Below are positions 48,588 to 59,717 of a DNA stretch of 64,000 nt, piece by piece. A program made the translations under genes and the position numbers. The stretch lies in NCBI GenBank assembly GCA_964019165.1, contig OZ025283.1, positions 3,355,501 through 3,419,500 on the forward strand, read 5' to 3'. This DNA is from Mastigias papua (lineage: Eukaryota; Cnidaria; Scyphozoa; Rhizostomeae; Mastigiidae). How positions within the stretch are numbered: position 1 is the stretch's first letter; each line of letters begins with the position of its first letter. Under the pieces are notes generated by a model that saw only the letters and a program-made list of their open reading frames with translations, was not told where the DNA came from and ran no database searches.

Positions 48588-50008
48588 AGTCAAATGGTAT
48601 TTGAACATGATAACAATCATAGCTTGTGTTGTTGTACTTGATGTATGCTAAGTTAGTTGTGGTTTGTACTTCACTTGTTCAGTTCCCCAGTTTTATAATG
48701 TTGCCTCACTAGATCCATGAACCCTCCAAAAAGTCTTTGTGGCATTTGCCACAGAAGTATACTAGACAATTGTAAGTCAATTTATTGTAGCAACTGTCAC
48801 TACTGGGTGCATATCAGATGCAATAATATTTCTAATGCTGAGTACAAGTCAATTCTAAATAAAGCGTCATGGTTTTGCATAAAGTGCACAAAAATCTTAT
48901 TCCCTTTTAGACAACTAGATAATGAGGAACTTTTAAATTTGTATGAGGCTAGCTTTCCTTCTTTAGCATATTCACTACCATCCTTTGAAATAGTCTCTGG
49001 CCTCTCACACTTGCCTAACTTAGAAGACTATGATGTTGATGAGCATTTACCTTCAAATATTACTTCTAATTACTACACTCTCACAGACTTATCTACTCTT
49101 ACTGCATCACATAATGATCTTTCTCTATTGCATATGAATATTAGAAGTCTTCCTCTTCATTATGATGAGCTTGTTGCTACTCTGTCTAGCTTAACCATTA
49201 GCTTTGATATTATTGGTTTGTCTGAAACTTGGCATTCATCTGGGAGTTCTATAGATATCAATGTAGAAATTCCTGATTACAGTTACTTCACATGCAAATC
49301 CCTGAGCCAAAATGGTGGAGTGGCACTCTATGTGAAAAGAAGTCTGTCTCCTACTCCTAGGCCTGATTTAGGGAAAGATAGTATTGATTTTGAAGCAGTC
49401 TGGGTCGAAGTTGATAACAAAACTGAGAAAAACTATTTATTTTGCTGTGCTTATCGTCACCCAAATTCATCTATAAGTACTTTCAATGATTACCTGCAAG
49501 AAATTTTATCACTTCCATCTGTGTGCAGTAAGCAAATCTTTATTCTAGGAGATTTTAACATTAACCTTCTCAATTATGATACTAATATACAAACTACTAA
49601 CTTTGTGAATTTCCTCGTCTGTAAACAATTTCCTCCATATATAGTTCACTCCACTCGTGTAACTGAGCATTCCTCAACTCTTATTGACAACATCTTTTCT
49701 AATACTACACATAATGAAACCCTAAGTGGAAACATTCTGACTCAAATAACTGATCATTTTCCCCAATTCTTAATTGTTAAAGGCCCATCTCCACTTCATT
49801 CGGATTTCGGATGCGAACCCATTGTTCTCCTTTCGCATCCGAAAGTTCGCAAATCGTATCCGAACGTTCGCATCTGAAGTTGATGCATTCGGATGTTTTG
49901 TTTTTCATCCGAAATCGTCTTGCGAACTTAAAGTTCCCGGATTCAAATAGCCAATCAATATGCTGTACCTCCAAATAGGAAGGAGGTTGATTCGGCAGAG
50001 TTTACAAC

Positions 50009-50821
50009 ATGGCGGGAAATAGCAGGTCTTCTACCAGTGAAAGAATTGTTTGGGATACTGAGTTGGTTGGTGCCCTGATTGAAGAAGTTCACCTAAATGA
50101 AGTTGTTTGGAACATCGCAAGTCCATTGTATACAAATAAAAATGCACAGGAGGCTGCATGGGAAAAAATATCAGCCAACATTGGATTGGAGGGGCACCCA
50201 TTTTGTGTGCGAACAAAGTGGCGTGACCTGAGAGACACCTATCGAAAGACAGTAAAAGCTATGTCGCCCAAATCTGGTCATGCTGGTGGAGCTAAGAAAT
50301 CGTCATGGCCGTGGATGAAAGCTATGGAATTTTCAAAGAGATTGTTTAACATTCATGTGGCCACTTTTTCACATTTCGAAGAATGCAGCTCAAATGACAT
50401 TGGGGAGGAAGAGACGCAAATGAATAGTACAGTTGACACCACCGAGCTTGGTTTTTCGATGGAGCCCTACATTGATAACAGCCTTGAATCAATCGATTAT
50501 GATGTTGATCAGGAAGAGGAAAATGTTCCAGTCCTATCAGGTAGGCCTACTGACAACACCAAAAGGGTCGATGGGAAGATCAATGTAAAGGACACTTCTT
50601 ATGGAAAAAGAAAAAGAAGGGAAACGGCTGTATCAAATGCAGTAGATCTTGCACTTTTGGCAGAACTTCAAAGTCCTCAAGGTGACAAAAAAGAAGATGA
50701 AGACAGCCTTTTCCTTAAGAGTCTTGTACCTCAACTGAAAAGGCTTCATTCAAAAACAAAAGCAAAGGCAAAGTGCCAGATTCAACAATTGCTATTTGAT
50801 TATGAATTTGGAGAAGAATAG
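50009..50821 (+). CDS. Harbinger DNA-binding accessory protein with MADF-like domain
   Basis: A 270-aa protein with an intact frame, starting at an ATG 228 bases inside the left TIR. Residues ~12-95 form a MADF/Myb-SANT-like domain (WDTELVGALIEEVHLNEVVWN, AWEKIS, KWRDLRDTYRK). The middle is acidic (EEETQMNS, DVDQEEENV). The C-terminus contains a basic KRKRRE patch and a BESS-like segment (EDSLFLKSLVPQLKRL). In Harbinger elements this protein binds DNA and brings the nuclease to the element ends. It may be active even though the partner gene is broken. Confidence 0.85.
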   Translation: MAGNSRSSTSERIVWDTELVGALIEEVHLNEVVWNIASPLYTNKNAQEAAWEKISANIGLEGHPFCVRTKWRDLRDTYRKTVKAMSPKSGHAGGAKKSSWPWMKAMEFSKRLFNIHVATFSHFEECSSNDIGEEETQMNSTVDTTELGFSMEPYIDNSLESIDYDVDQEEENVPVLSGRPTDNTKRVDGKINVKDTSYGKRKRRETAVSNAVDLALLAELQSPQGDKKEDEDSLFLKSLVPQLKRLHSKTKAKAKCQIQQLLFDYEFGEE

Positions 50822-50934
50822 AAACGTTAAAGCAAAAACATTGTTCCTATAAAAAAACTGTTTATGTCCAGGTAACTTTGTAGGCGTGATAACTTGATTT
50901 TAGATTACCTGTTGTATTCCTGATATCAGTTGAG

Positions 50935-52079
50935 TTATTTGTTAGCATATTCATGTTGCCATGGTATGGCACCTTCTGGTGAATTAAAGTAATCTTTAAG
51001 CATGTCCCTTATCTCTTTTGCTGCTTTTTTACATGGGTTTCTGTTTCTACTGGTAGCAACTGGCAAGTACTCTATGTCTCTGTCAACTTCACTCCTCCAT
51101 CCACTTGGTATGAAATTTGCTTCCTTGTCCTCAGAATCTGTGAATCCAGGGGGGCAGTATCTTCTCTCATGCCTAGGTAAAGATGTTTCCATCAACATCA
51201 AGAAGTTGTGTAGTGCAACTACAGCTTTTGCTATGTGTGCACAGCGTTCTGGTGTTGCATTTATTGGGCGTTTGAATATCCTCCATTGAGCTGTAGATAT
51301 TCCAAAAGTATTTTCGCTCACACGTCTGGCCCTGGATAACCTGTAATTGAACACTCGTTTTTCATTTTCTAGATACCGTCCTCCATAAGGCTTCATGACA
51401 TGTCTACCTAATGGAAAGGCATTGTCAGCTGTAATTACATAAGGGCACAGTCTATCTGTGTTTGGCAGACTGCCATCCTCTGGCAAAATTTTTATTTACC
51501 ATTGTAGACAGCAGACTTCATCCCACAAGCTTTAAAAATACCTCCATCACTTTCACTGCCAACAGCACCAATGTTGACAAGAAGGTACAAATATCTGGCA
51601 CTGCAAAGGGCCATCAACACGATGCTAAACCAGCCGTGGAAATTAAAGTGAACTGAACCAGTATTTGTAGGGCATTGGCAGCGTATGTGCTTTCCATCCA
51701 GGGCCCCAATGCATAATGGAAAATTCCATTTCTCCCAAAATTCTTGTGCAATATCCGCCCACAGCTTTGGTGTGGATGGGCACTGAATGTAAACAGGAGC
51801 AAGTGCAGCCCATAATGCCTGACACGTTTCAGGGATAATATTGTTGACAGTCAAATGGCCTAAGCGATAATTAAAGGCAATTGTTTGATGGGAATCCCCG
51901 GTAGCTAAATATCTCAATTTTACTGACAATCGTTCAGCAGGACTGATAGGCTCTCTCTTTTGATCACACTTCTGTATTAATGGGGCAACCAAACATAGTA
52001 ACTTTTCGAACAAACAGGGCGACATCCGAAAATATTTGAAGAAACTTTCGTGATCTGACAGTTTCATTTCCCTTACCAA
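50935..52079 (-). pseudogene. Harbinger DDE transposase (HARBI1-like), one frameshift
   Basis: Frame 52079-51492 has the N-terminal helix region and the first two catalytic positions: IGALDGKHI (D1) and GSESDGGIF (D2). Frame 51486-50935 has VITADNAFPLGRHVMKPY and the third acid in RRVSENTFGI (E). A single-base indel in the A-rich tract near 51490 separates them: a TAA ends the first frame and the second resumes within five bases. Together they cover a normal HARBI1-like length of about 380 residues. It converges with the MADF gene at 50821. Inactive as it stands unless frameshifting occurs. Confidence 0.9.
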
Positions 52080-54554
52080 ATTGAACTATTCGCCTTTTTG
52101 CTTTCTCTTTTGATTAATTCCCCATACCCAACATCTCTTGCGGTTCCTTTCTCTTTTTCTTAACAGCCTTCTTCGCAGTAACAACAAAAGAAACATTTTT
52201 CTTCGATTGTGGACAGCCATGTTCGTTGATAGACAAAACAAAAAACCCTCCAAGTTTGTTGATTTTGTTCGTCCAAATGCTGCAGAAGTGTGGATCAAAA
52301 TCGGAGAAACAACGTCGTTCGGAATTCGGATGCGAAATCCGAAATCCGAATGAAGTGGAGATGGGCCTTAACCATGCTGATATTTCCTACAAGACTGCAT
52401 CTTACTTCCAACATGATTTCTCCAAACTTAATGCTGGAAATTTATTGGATGATTTTGGTAACCTTGATCTAGATTATTTGAGGGACAACTTGTTAGATGT
52501 CAATTCAAACTTCAATAAGTTTTTATCCAGCCTTGACATTCTTGCTAACAATCATGCTCCTTTGAAAAACCTTTCTACAAGAGATATGAAGTTTAGGAAT
52601 AAGCCATGGATTAATAAAAAAATACAAAAAATGATGCGGATCAGAGATCGTTTGTTTCACAAGATCAAGAGGAATAATGACACTTCATTGAAAGATCTTT
52701 ACAAAAAGTTTAGAAATCGTGTTTCAAAATCCTTGAAGGAATGCAAAGCTAGTTATTTCTATAATTATTTCCAGAGAAATAGTAATAATATGAAACAACT
52801 GTGGTCAGGAATCAAATCAGTTATAGTCACTAGGAAATCAAGTAATGCAGATATAATCAGTAAGATTAAAGATTCAAATGGAAATGTCACAACTGACCCA
52901 ACTGTCATTGCTAGTATATTTAACAAGTACTTTGTTAATGTTTCTCATAGTATCACTAGTACTATACCAAGAACCCATAAGTCACCCACTGCTTTCATGT
53001 CTAGCAGAGTTTGTAATTCCTTTTGTACTGCTCCTTCTGCTCCTTCTGAAGTAGTTGATGTCATTTCACTTTTGAAACCTGGAAAATCTTTAGGACCTAA
53101 CAGTATACCTATGAGAGTTTTAAAACTCCTTTCTCCTTTAATATCAACCCCATTATCACACATCATAAATGAATCATTTCAGTCAGGAATATTTCCTGAA
53201 AAAATGAAATTAGCTAAGGTAATCCCATTGTTTAAAAAGGGATGTTCACTGACAGTATCTAATTATAGACCTATGTCCCTTCTGTCTGTCTTTAGTAAAA
53301 TCACTGAGAAAATCATGTATCAGCGTCTTTATAATTACTTGACAAAGTATGAAATTGTATATACTTTACAATTTGGATTTCGTGTTAGCCACTCCATCAA
53401 CCATGCCCTAGTAAGTCTTACTGAAGCTATCAAGAATTCATTAGATAACAGAAAATTTGGTTGTGGTATATTCTTAGATTTACAAAAGGCTTTTGACACT
53501 GTTAATCATGCTATTCTCTTGGTAAAGCTTGAACATTATGGGATTAGGGGCATTGCCTTAGACTGGTTCAAATCATACCTTTCTGATAGGAAGCAATATG
53601 TTATGATAAATGGCAGTAAGTCAAATAATCTTAGTGTTGCCTGTGGCGTCCCCCAGGGCTCAGTCCTTGGCCCTCTACTATTCTTAATTTATATCAATGA
53701 TTTACCAAACTCATCCACCAAATTATCATTTTACCTATTTGCAGATGACACAAATATTTACTATGAAGCTGCAAATCTTTATATGCTTGAAAAAACAGTC
53801 AACAAAGAGTTAAAAAAAGTACACATGTGGTTGAATGTGAATAAATTATCACTGAATGTCAATAAAACAAACTATGTTGGTTTTAGATCCCCTCAACATT
53901 CTCTTTCTAAAGCTGTCAATATAAATAGTGGTAATGCTCCAGTCAAAAAAGCTAGCTATATTAAATTTCTTGGTGTCCTTCTTGATGAAAACCTCTCTTG
54001 GAAACACCACTTGACTGAGCTCTCAGAGAAACTTGCCAGAATTTGTGGTGTATTCTTCAACGTTAGACTCTTTTTACCCTTAAATGTTCTAATTTGTCTC
54101 TACAATTCTCCAATACGGTTTTTTGTTACAGAAAAGGGTTTTAAGGGCAATTTAATTTGAACATGTTACTTCTTTGTCTACACCTATTTTCTTTAATTTA
54201 CAAATTTTGAAATTGCATGATCTGTTTAAATTGAAACTGCTCAGCTTTGTTTATGACTGTGTTAACAAGACATCTCCCTCATGTTTTCATTCTCTCTTTC
54301 CATTGGCTGGATCTGTTGATCAATATGGTACCCGACAAGTTGGAAAGTATGACATTCACATAAGTCATAAAAATACCCTCCAATATGGTCTCAGGTCTGT
54401 GCGTTACTTTGGTGCCAAGTGTTGGAATACAATCCCCATGCACATAAAAATTTCACCAACTGTCTGTAGCTTTCGCCAACAACTTAAAACATTTCTCTTG
54501 AACAAGTACCACTTACAAGGTCAATCAAAATATACTATTGCAAGTCTTAAGTAA

Positions 54555-54820
54555 AATGCACTCTATTCTTATTTTATAAATGATCATTGACTGTCTCTGA
54601 AAAACAGGGGGGCCCTCTCCGCGATTAGCCTTGCTACTGGGAGAGCTCCTCCTTAAGAAATTCCTTTACATCTATATACTTTTATGTATGTTTGTTTGTT
54701 TGTTTTACTTTAGGTTTTGTTTAATATATATTACTTGTTGCTTATGTGATTATGTGATTGTATGTAGTGGAATTTTAAATTATATGAACTGAACTATGAA
54801 CTGAACTGTGTAAAATACAT
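54555..54820 (+). other. LINE-B 3' UTR with hairpin and TGAAC tail
   Basis: ccctctccgcgattagccttgctactgggagagctcc near 54612-54650 is the counterpart of the LINE-A hairpin: the loop word gattag is conserved, and the stem is changed but still pairs (CTCTCC/GGAGAG). The end is tatatgaactgaact...gaactgtg, the same pentamer tail. Confidence 0.75.
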
Positions 54821-54905
54821 AAAAGATGTACACAATATACGTACACCCATCAACAATATTCAAGTTTATAGAAAACGTAGCAGTGGTATTACAATTGGCA
54901 TTTGT

Positions 54906-54978
54906 CCACGGTTTACACTTTCCAAGGTATTAAGAGTTAGGTCATGTGATTCTTTATGCAAAAAAGTGTAAACCGTGG
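54906..54978. repeat. Short palindromic element, CCACGGTTTACACTTT arms
   Basis: A perfect 16-bp inverted repeat: 54906-54921 with 54963-54978. Related words recur as aagtgtaaactgtgag and cgtgtaaactgtgg at about 55125-55160, and as cacagtttac at 47531-47560 and 61215. It may be a tiny MITE or a fragment of one. Confidence 0.7.
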
Positions 54979-56127
54979 AGTTTTTCCTCATTATTTCCTA
55001 ACCAGTATGCTAAAAAATCCATGAAAAATCATTAAAGTATGTACATAGATAGTGTACATCTGGCATGGTGGTCACCTTTCTGGTTTGGTTAAGGGAAGCA
55101 CCCTTTTTCACCTGATTTTCAAGTGTAAACTGTGAGTGTGAAACGTGTAAACTGTGGTTAGTGCATATTGTTGTTGTTGTTCAGTCTGATTTATATTGAA
55201 GGACGCTGAGCTGCGTACTGTTTTGCATGTATTGTATTCCACACAACGTAGTTTGTCCACTTTATTTTGTCAAATAATCATATCCCGCATCTTTCTGTAA
55301 GTCAAACTGACTGTTTAGATGGTCAAGGGGACTAGAAGTGACAACAGGTTGTACAACATACCATATATTATCACCATCGACTTTCCTTGTGTTCTCATTA
55401 TCTGGGCCTCCGATGATTGGGAGGCTTTCCCCTCCTCTTATAGTCTCTTCTTGCCTCGTCAGAGGGCCTAAATCTGTTCTGCCATGAGTTACACTTTCTG
55501 AGAGAACGACCCTTCTCCCTTCTAGTTAGTGCTGGAGGCTCACAACTCATTTTTGAGTGGATTTGACTCCATACACTGTTTGCCTATGCGTTTTACACTA
55601 GATTTAGAGATCCTACACCGAGTTGTGATGTCAATATGCGGCAAGTTAAACTCCTTTCACCACAAGTTAACAACGTCATTCTTCTTTTCGGTAATTTTCG
55701 CTTCTCTCGTCATTGCATTTCAGTCTTTGAGAACCTTTATGATACACTTTTATGGCCACATGCAGCCGCTTATGACCGTTTTTCCATTCCTACAGTCAAG
55801 TTCACGGTTACGAGGCTACGTCTTTAATACTATGTTAAGAGCAAACTACTGCTCGTAATTCCTCTGTGTTTCTGTTATATAGAAGCTATAGCCTCATATT
55901 TTTATGAACATGACTTACAGTTGCACTTGTATGTGCAAAAGTGCCGTTCTTGGGCACATTCAAGAGACAAGTCCAATAAATTTACCCTGTGACTTCAGCA
56001 TGATGTCATTGGGTAAAGATACGTAAAAACTGTTGTCACTATCGTAATCAGCGCTCCTGAAAACCCTACTATCTCCAATGATTGCAGCCAACTATCTTCT
56101 ATCTTTCAAATTTGATACCAGACAATA
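54979..56127. other. Intergenic stretch, no recognised gene
   Basis: Contains (gtt)n near 55170. Two overlapping plus-strand frames (55529-55858, 55636-55827) show no recognisable domain. A decayed coding remnant is possible (for example LLSPQVNNVILLFGNFRF near 55645) but I cannot assign it. Confidence 0.3.
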
Positions 56128-56395
56128 GCCGCCAAAAGTCCTTGGGACACTTAGAAGAAACAGATAAAAAACAACTTTCCTCTGCATATTGTCATAGTTG
56201 CTACAGACATGCACCCCCCTTCCCCCTAGAACAATGTTGGTTCGCTTGTGGGACACTTGAAGTTGGCGTGCAGGCAAAATTTTCCCATTATCGCAGGTAC
56301 TTCACCAGAAAACCAACATTGTTTCAGGGGGAGAGGGGGATGAAAGTTCGTTGCAGAATACAAAAAGTCCGAAGTGTCCCAGGACTTTTGGCTGG
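56128..56395. mobile_element. MITE copy 2 (intact, 268 bp)
   Basis: Flanked by TA at 56126-56127 and 56396-56397. The TIRs share the core GCCAAAAGTCC(T)TGGGACACTT. Inside, ccccccttccccctagaac and caggggg-agaggggg pair, as do the aatgttggtt / aaccaacatt words, so nearly the whole element folds. It is very similar to the copy disrupted by LINE-A. No coding capacity. Confidence 0.93.
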
Positions 56396-56684
56396 TATTG
56401 TACATTCAACATGTAATGAGTGTATTGCCGGATTTCCACCCCAAATCTGCTTTAACTCAGGCCTTGTCATGAAGAAAATACCACACATGCAGTAAGTAGC
56501 ACATGTAAATGACTTCGCATGTGCAATCGCACGTGTAAGGACATTTCTACTTATGGACAAAGGGGATCAAGAAACAATGCAAAAGAGGAAAAATATACAA
56601 TAAAAGTAAGATGTATCGAAACAACATGGTTTATGGAAAAAGAAACTAGTTCAGGTTTTAAACGTAAAACACGTCATCATCCAG
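56396..56684. other. Spacer with no recognised feature
   Basis: The small frames here (56324-56560 minus, part of 56519-56797 plus) are antisense to or overlap other features and lack recognisable content. Confidence 0.3.
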
Positions 56685-56813
56685 CTACTCAAAGGGATCA
56701 AAATCATCATCATAACTATCACATGAATCATCATAAGAATCGTCCTCAAAATCTTTGCCATCGGCATCAATTGCAAAAATGCTTCTGCTGCCCATAGAAT
56801 CATCATCAGCATC
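56685..56813 (-). CDS. Candidate terminal exon with acidic tail
   Basis: On the minus strand, TTAACAG| at 56814 precedes 43 codons beginning DADDDSMGSRS, continuing through repeated Asp-rich stretches (DSYDDDFDPFE) to TAG at 56687-56685. An acceptor followed by a highly acidic, stop-terminated frame looks like the last exon of a gene, but no upstream exon was found and low-complexity GAT repeats can open frames by chance. Product unknown. Confidence 0.25.
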   Translation of the reverse strand, partial: DADDDSMGSRSIFAIDADGKDFEDDSYDDSCDSYDDDFDPFE

Positions 56814-57511
56814 CTGTTAACCTGTCATTGTTAGTTTGATTGACACTAAAACAATTTTGCAAAGTGGGTCTAAGTAAAATGCTAAACACTGCACTCGACA
56901 GTCAGAAATAAGTGATGATAATTGTGGTCAGCACGTTATCATGTAACTTACCGAGAAAAGATAAAAGCCAAAAACTGTGACAATGGAAAGTGTGGACTTG
57001 GGGTTCCAATGAGCTCTCAATAAATCTGTTCACATGTGTGACCCATCGCACAGGTACTTTGAACTGCGCGTGTGTGGGCACGTGCGTGTCCTATCGCACA
57101 TGCTAAATGACAAGGCCTGTAACGTATTGAAATGGTTCAAAACGATTTTGCCACTTCCTCTTTGTGACCCTGTTGTTATAGCATGTGAACAGTTTTGTCG
57201 ACTTTCTTTTAGCTTTTCTTTTACTCAAATGTATCCTTTTCTAATCTGCTCCCGTCCTTCCTTCTGACTCTTTATGGCCGGTTTTTACCTTTCTTTGCCT
57301 GTCAAATCATCTTTATTCAGCTCAGGACCTGAAATACTCCCATAGAATGAAGGTTTGTGTTTGCACACTCTCACCATAGCATCGTGTACAGCCTTGTACT
57401 GTTTTACTTTATCAGTTTTAAAATCGCACTTATTGTATTCCATCATGCTCTTAAACTTTGCCAAGCAGTTGATAAGGGTTTCTACTTTATCTGCTGCATG
57501 GAAAACACCTA
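56814..57511. other. Spacer with no recognised feature
   Basis: No domain was recognised in the 77-codon frame at 57034-57267. Tandem gcacgtg/cgtgtg-rich words lie near 57070. Confidence 0.3.
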
Positions 57512-57718
57512 GTGATGGAGCCCCCAGCTAATGCACAGTACTACACTTACAAGCACATTCATTCTGTTCTTTTGTTAGTGATAGCAGGCCCACATTATGA
57601 CTGCATATATGAAGATGTGGGCACTGATCGAGGGATTTCAGATGGCGGAATGGGGAATAAGAGTACTATAGCACAAAAGATTGAACATAAGACACTCAAT
57701 TTGCCACCTGCACTGTAG
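57512..57718 (+). pseudogene. HARBI1-like transposase fragment
   Basis: A 68-codon plus-strand frame with the middle of a Harbinger nuclease: YYTYKHIHSVLLLVIAG, then YEDVGTDRGISDGGMGNKS (second catalytic Asp in SDGG) and LNLPPAL. It lacks the first Asp and the terminal Glu. It is a different subfamily from the transposase at 50935-52079. No TIRs were identified around it. Confidence 0.7.
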
Positions 57719-57773
57719 AAGCATTACAAATGTCCCTACTTTCAGGATCAAAGGAATGTCTTACATTAGTCTT

Positions 57774-58173
57774 TCATCTATTGCCAATTTCCAGAGCACA
57801 ATGAGACACTAATGTGATTGCATCAAAGGCATCTGAAACAACTTGCTTTGCATCAACTGTCACATTACTTTTATCAGCATGGAACAGGCTATTGCAAATG
57901 GTTGCTAAGATGGATGTTATTTTAACTAAAATTTGCTGGGTTGCACTCATTTCTTATGTGATAATCCTTCAGGGATTTCATTTTAAAGACATCACTTGGC
58001 ATGCTAGGCACAACAATGTTTGATAAATTTGATGGAAGCTTGTGCTTCTTTAAAATCCTTGATAACAAGTCTCTTTGAGTGGCATATTTCTGCCAGTACT
58101 GCTCAATCTTTTCTGCCAGTTTTGCAGAAATTGGCTCTCCTTTTTCAATCGAACTTGGCTTATCGCCATCCAC
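57774..58173 (-). pseudogene. Gag-like fragment of a DIRS/tyrosine-recombinase element
   Basis: Two overlapping minus-strand frames, 58173-57922 (KKHKLPSNLSNIVVPSMPSD) and a continuation from ATG at ~57955 to TGA at 57774 (TQQILVKITSILATICNSL, DAITLVSHCALEIG), are offset by a frameshift. The pattern resembles the gag-like protein that accompanies tyrosine-recombinase retroelements in invertebrates. The assignment rests on remembered family patterns and is moderate at best. Confidence 0.45.
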
Positions 58174-58212
58174 AAACTCTAAAATTTCATATTCAAAATC
58201 TAGGTTTGGTGC

Positions 58213-59190
58213 TTAAGTGTGGTCTATAAGTCTAGAGATGTGGTCCTGCTTAGTACAGGCAGGTTGATCAAACAAGGAACCCAGAGAAGGTTCAGAGATC
58301 CTGCAGATGCTTCCATCCTTCTCTGGAATGACTACTAACTGTGAAATGTAGTGGGTTGGGCCATCTACCCACTCAACGATATCTTGTTGTTCCAACTCGG
58401 GCAAAGCTTCCAACACTTTGCGTCAAATATGAAGTGGATTACACCTAGCGGCTTGTGTGACTGGGGCTATGCTTTCATCTCTGTGAGGCTTGACTTCAAC
58501 ATTACGTAAACAACCAATACCATTTAAAAGTTTCGAAAAACATTCTGTCAATGCACCACTAGCAAAGAGCTGTCCATTAGTAGCATTAACAGAAAGGTTG
58601 ATAAGGCCTAAATCATGTCCTGTGTTATAACTAAGAAGGGAACCAGCTGACCCCTCTAAAACATGAATAGTTGAAACAGAAAAGTTGCATTTAAATTCAA
58701 TAGTAGCATCAAACTTACCAACAACAGGTAGTGGAGATTGTGAGCCACATGCAAAAATCTTGATAGGCGATTTTGCTAAGGCAATTGGCTTAACTGCACT
58801 GAGTTGTCGAAGGTCGCTTTGTCTATGATATTTGTTGATGCACCTGTATCTACCAGTATTGTGTCTGGTTGATCATTTTATTTTGAGTTTCACCATTGGT
58901 GCTTTGGTAGATGTACTCACTAAGGTGAATAGGAATTCATCATCACTGGAGGGTGGGAATGTGGAGGGTGGACATTGCTCATTTCATTCCTCAGTGAGGC
59001 AGTGGATTGGAAAACACAGGCAGGGTTTTCCTTGGCTGCTGGCATTTTTCACATTTCTGCACACTTTTTCAAAGTGATATTGTTTGCCACACGCATTGCA
59101 ATTCTTTCCTTTTGCTGGGCAAGATCCATGTTGCGGTAGCACAAATCCACAGTTGCCACATGGTGTATATTGAGCAGTGGGATGGCTTTG
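58213..59190 (-). pseudogene. Ty3/Gypsy retroelement fragment: zinc knuckle, protease, RT start
   Basis: In minus-strand order: paired CCHC-like knuckles (CGNCGF...CPA...CNACGKQYHF, about 59160-59060), a retropepsin active site DTGAS at 58850-58836, the protease body to about 58440 in a shifted frame, a stop at the end of the protease region, and the start of RT (VDGPTHYISQLVVIPEKDGS, 58380-58300). At least two frameshifts or stops separate these parts, and the RT core, RNase H, integrase and LTRs are absent. It is cut on the right by the foldback arm at 59236 and on the left near 58210. Non-functional. Confidence 0.8.
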
Positions 59191-59235
59191 CCTGAACTAC
59201 ATACTACTTCTTGTCTGTCTTCCTTTACCTGTACG

Positions 59236-59482
59236 GCCCCGTAGCCTAGCGCAGGTATCCAAGCATTTTTGCATAAGTGTTTCTTGCAAGTTTTTTGCAT
59301 GATGCAAGGCCGAAACTCACGTGCTTCCATCACAGAGGCCTATGAGGTCACCTTCTCGTGGTCCTATGCGACCAGACCATGCAACTTTCATGGGGGCACA
59401 GAATTAGTCTTTCCAAGGCTAATATGCAACTTTGGAACTGGGCTAGGGGAGCCTCCGTGTAGCGGGCTATCAGTACTAAGCT
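59236..59482 (-). mobile_element. Solo foldback right arm
   Basis: Starts exactly at the hinge side (gccccgtagcctagcgcagg) and runs to gtgtagcgggctatcagtactaagct. The outer stem type matches hairpin 2 and the full foldback. No left arm is adjacent. After AAGCTA the sequence goes to tcataac, so the CTAG|TCT unit junction is not present here; this copy sits outside the unit array. It carries gaggtcacc in place of the CRE-type word. Confidence 0.88.
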
Positions 59483-59717
59483 ATCATAACTCTAATGGTA
59501 CAGGCAGTAAGCATACCGGCATACACCAGATCCTCCCATTTCCACTATGCAAAGAATGTATATAGTTAAGAAGCCATTATCAGGTATGCTTCCACCTATT
59601 ATGTGATATTGTGGCAAACACTGAGAAGGAGGAATTTGTATAACAGGCTGTTTAAATTGACAGTTGAAATAAAGAGTCTCAGTTGAAGTGCTACCAGTTG
59701 TATAAGTGAAAGGACAA

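Larger units (their letters stand above)
49781..52368. mobile_element. PIF/Harbinger element nested in LINE-B
   Basis: 2588 bp. The TIRs begin AGGCCCATCTCCACTTCATT and extend ~28 bases with further related ATTCGGATTTCG words. The target duplication TAA lies at 49778-49780 and 52369-52371, which is the trinucleotide expected for this superfamily. It carries the usual pair of genes: a DNA-binding MADF/Myb-like protein (+) and a DDE nuclease (-), converging. Subterminal regions are rich in ccgaa/ttcgg repeats (tcggatgcgaa), plausible transposase binding sites. Confidence 0.96.
48717..54554 (+). pseudogene. LINE-B ORF2, interrupted by Harbinger
   Basis: The ATG at 48717 starts MNPPKSLCGICHRS with a PHD-type finger, then a complete-looking endonuclease (LLHMNIRSL, IIGLSETWHS, YRHPNSS, ILGDFNINLLNYD, QITDHFPQF) to 49780. 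After the 49781-52368 insertion and its TAA copy the same codon resumes (AA/C) and the frame runs through RT (DLQKAFDTVNH, GVPQGSVLGPLLFLIYINDLP, FADDTNIY) to ~54110. Two short deletions there (relative to LINE-A 45720-45790) shift the frame, and the C-terminal part is at 54174-54554. The insertion itself did not otherwise damage the reading frame. Confidence 0.92.

Noticed and set aside
51484..51500. Tiny intron joining the two Harbinger transposase frames
   Set aside because: GT...AG there would span only about 20 bases, below any usual intron size; a single-base indel in the A-rich tract explains it better.
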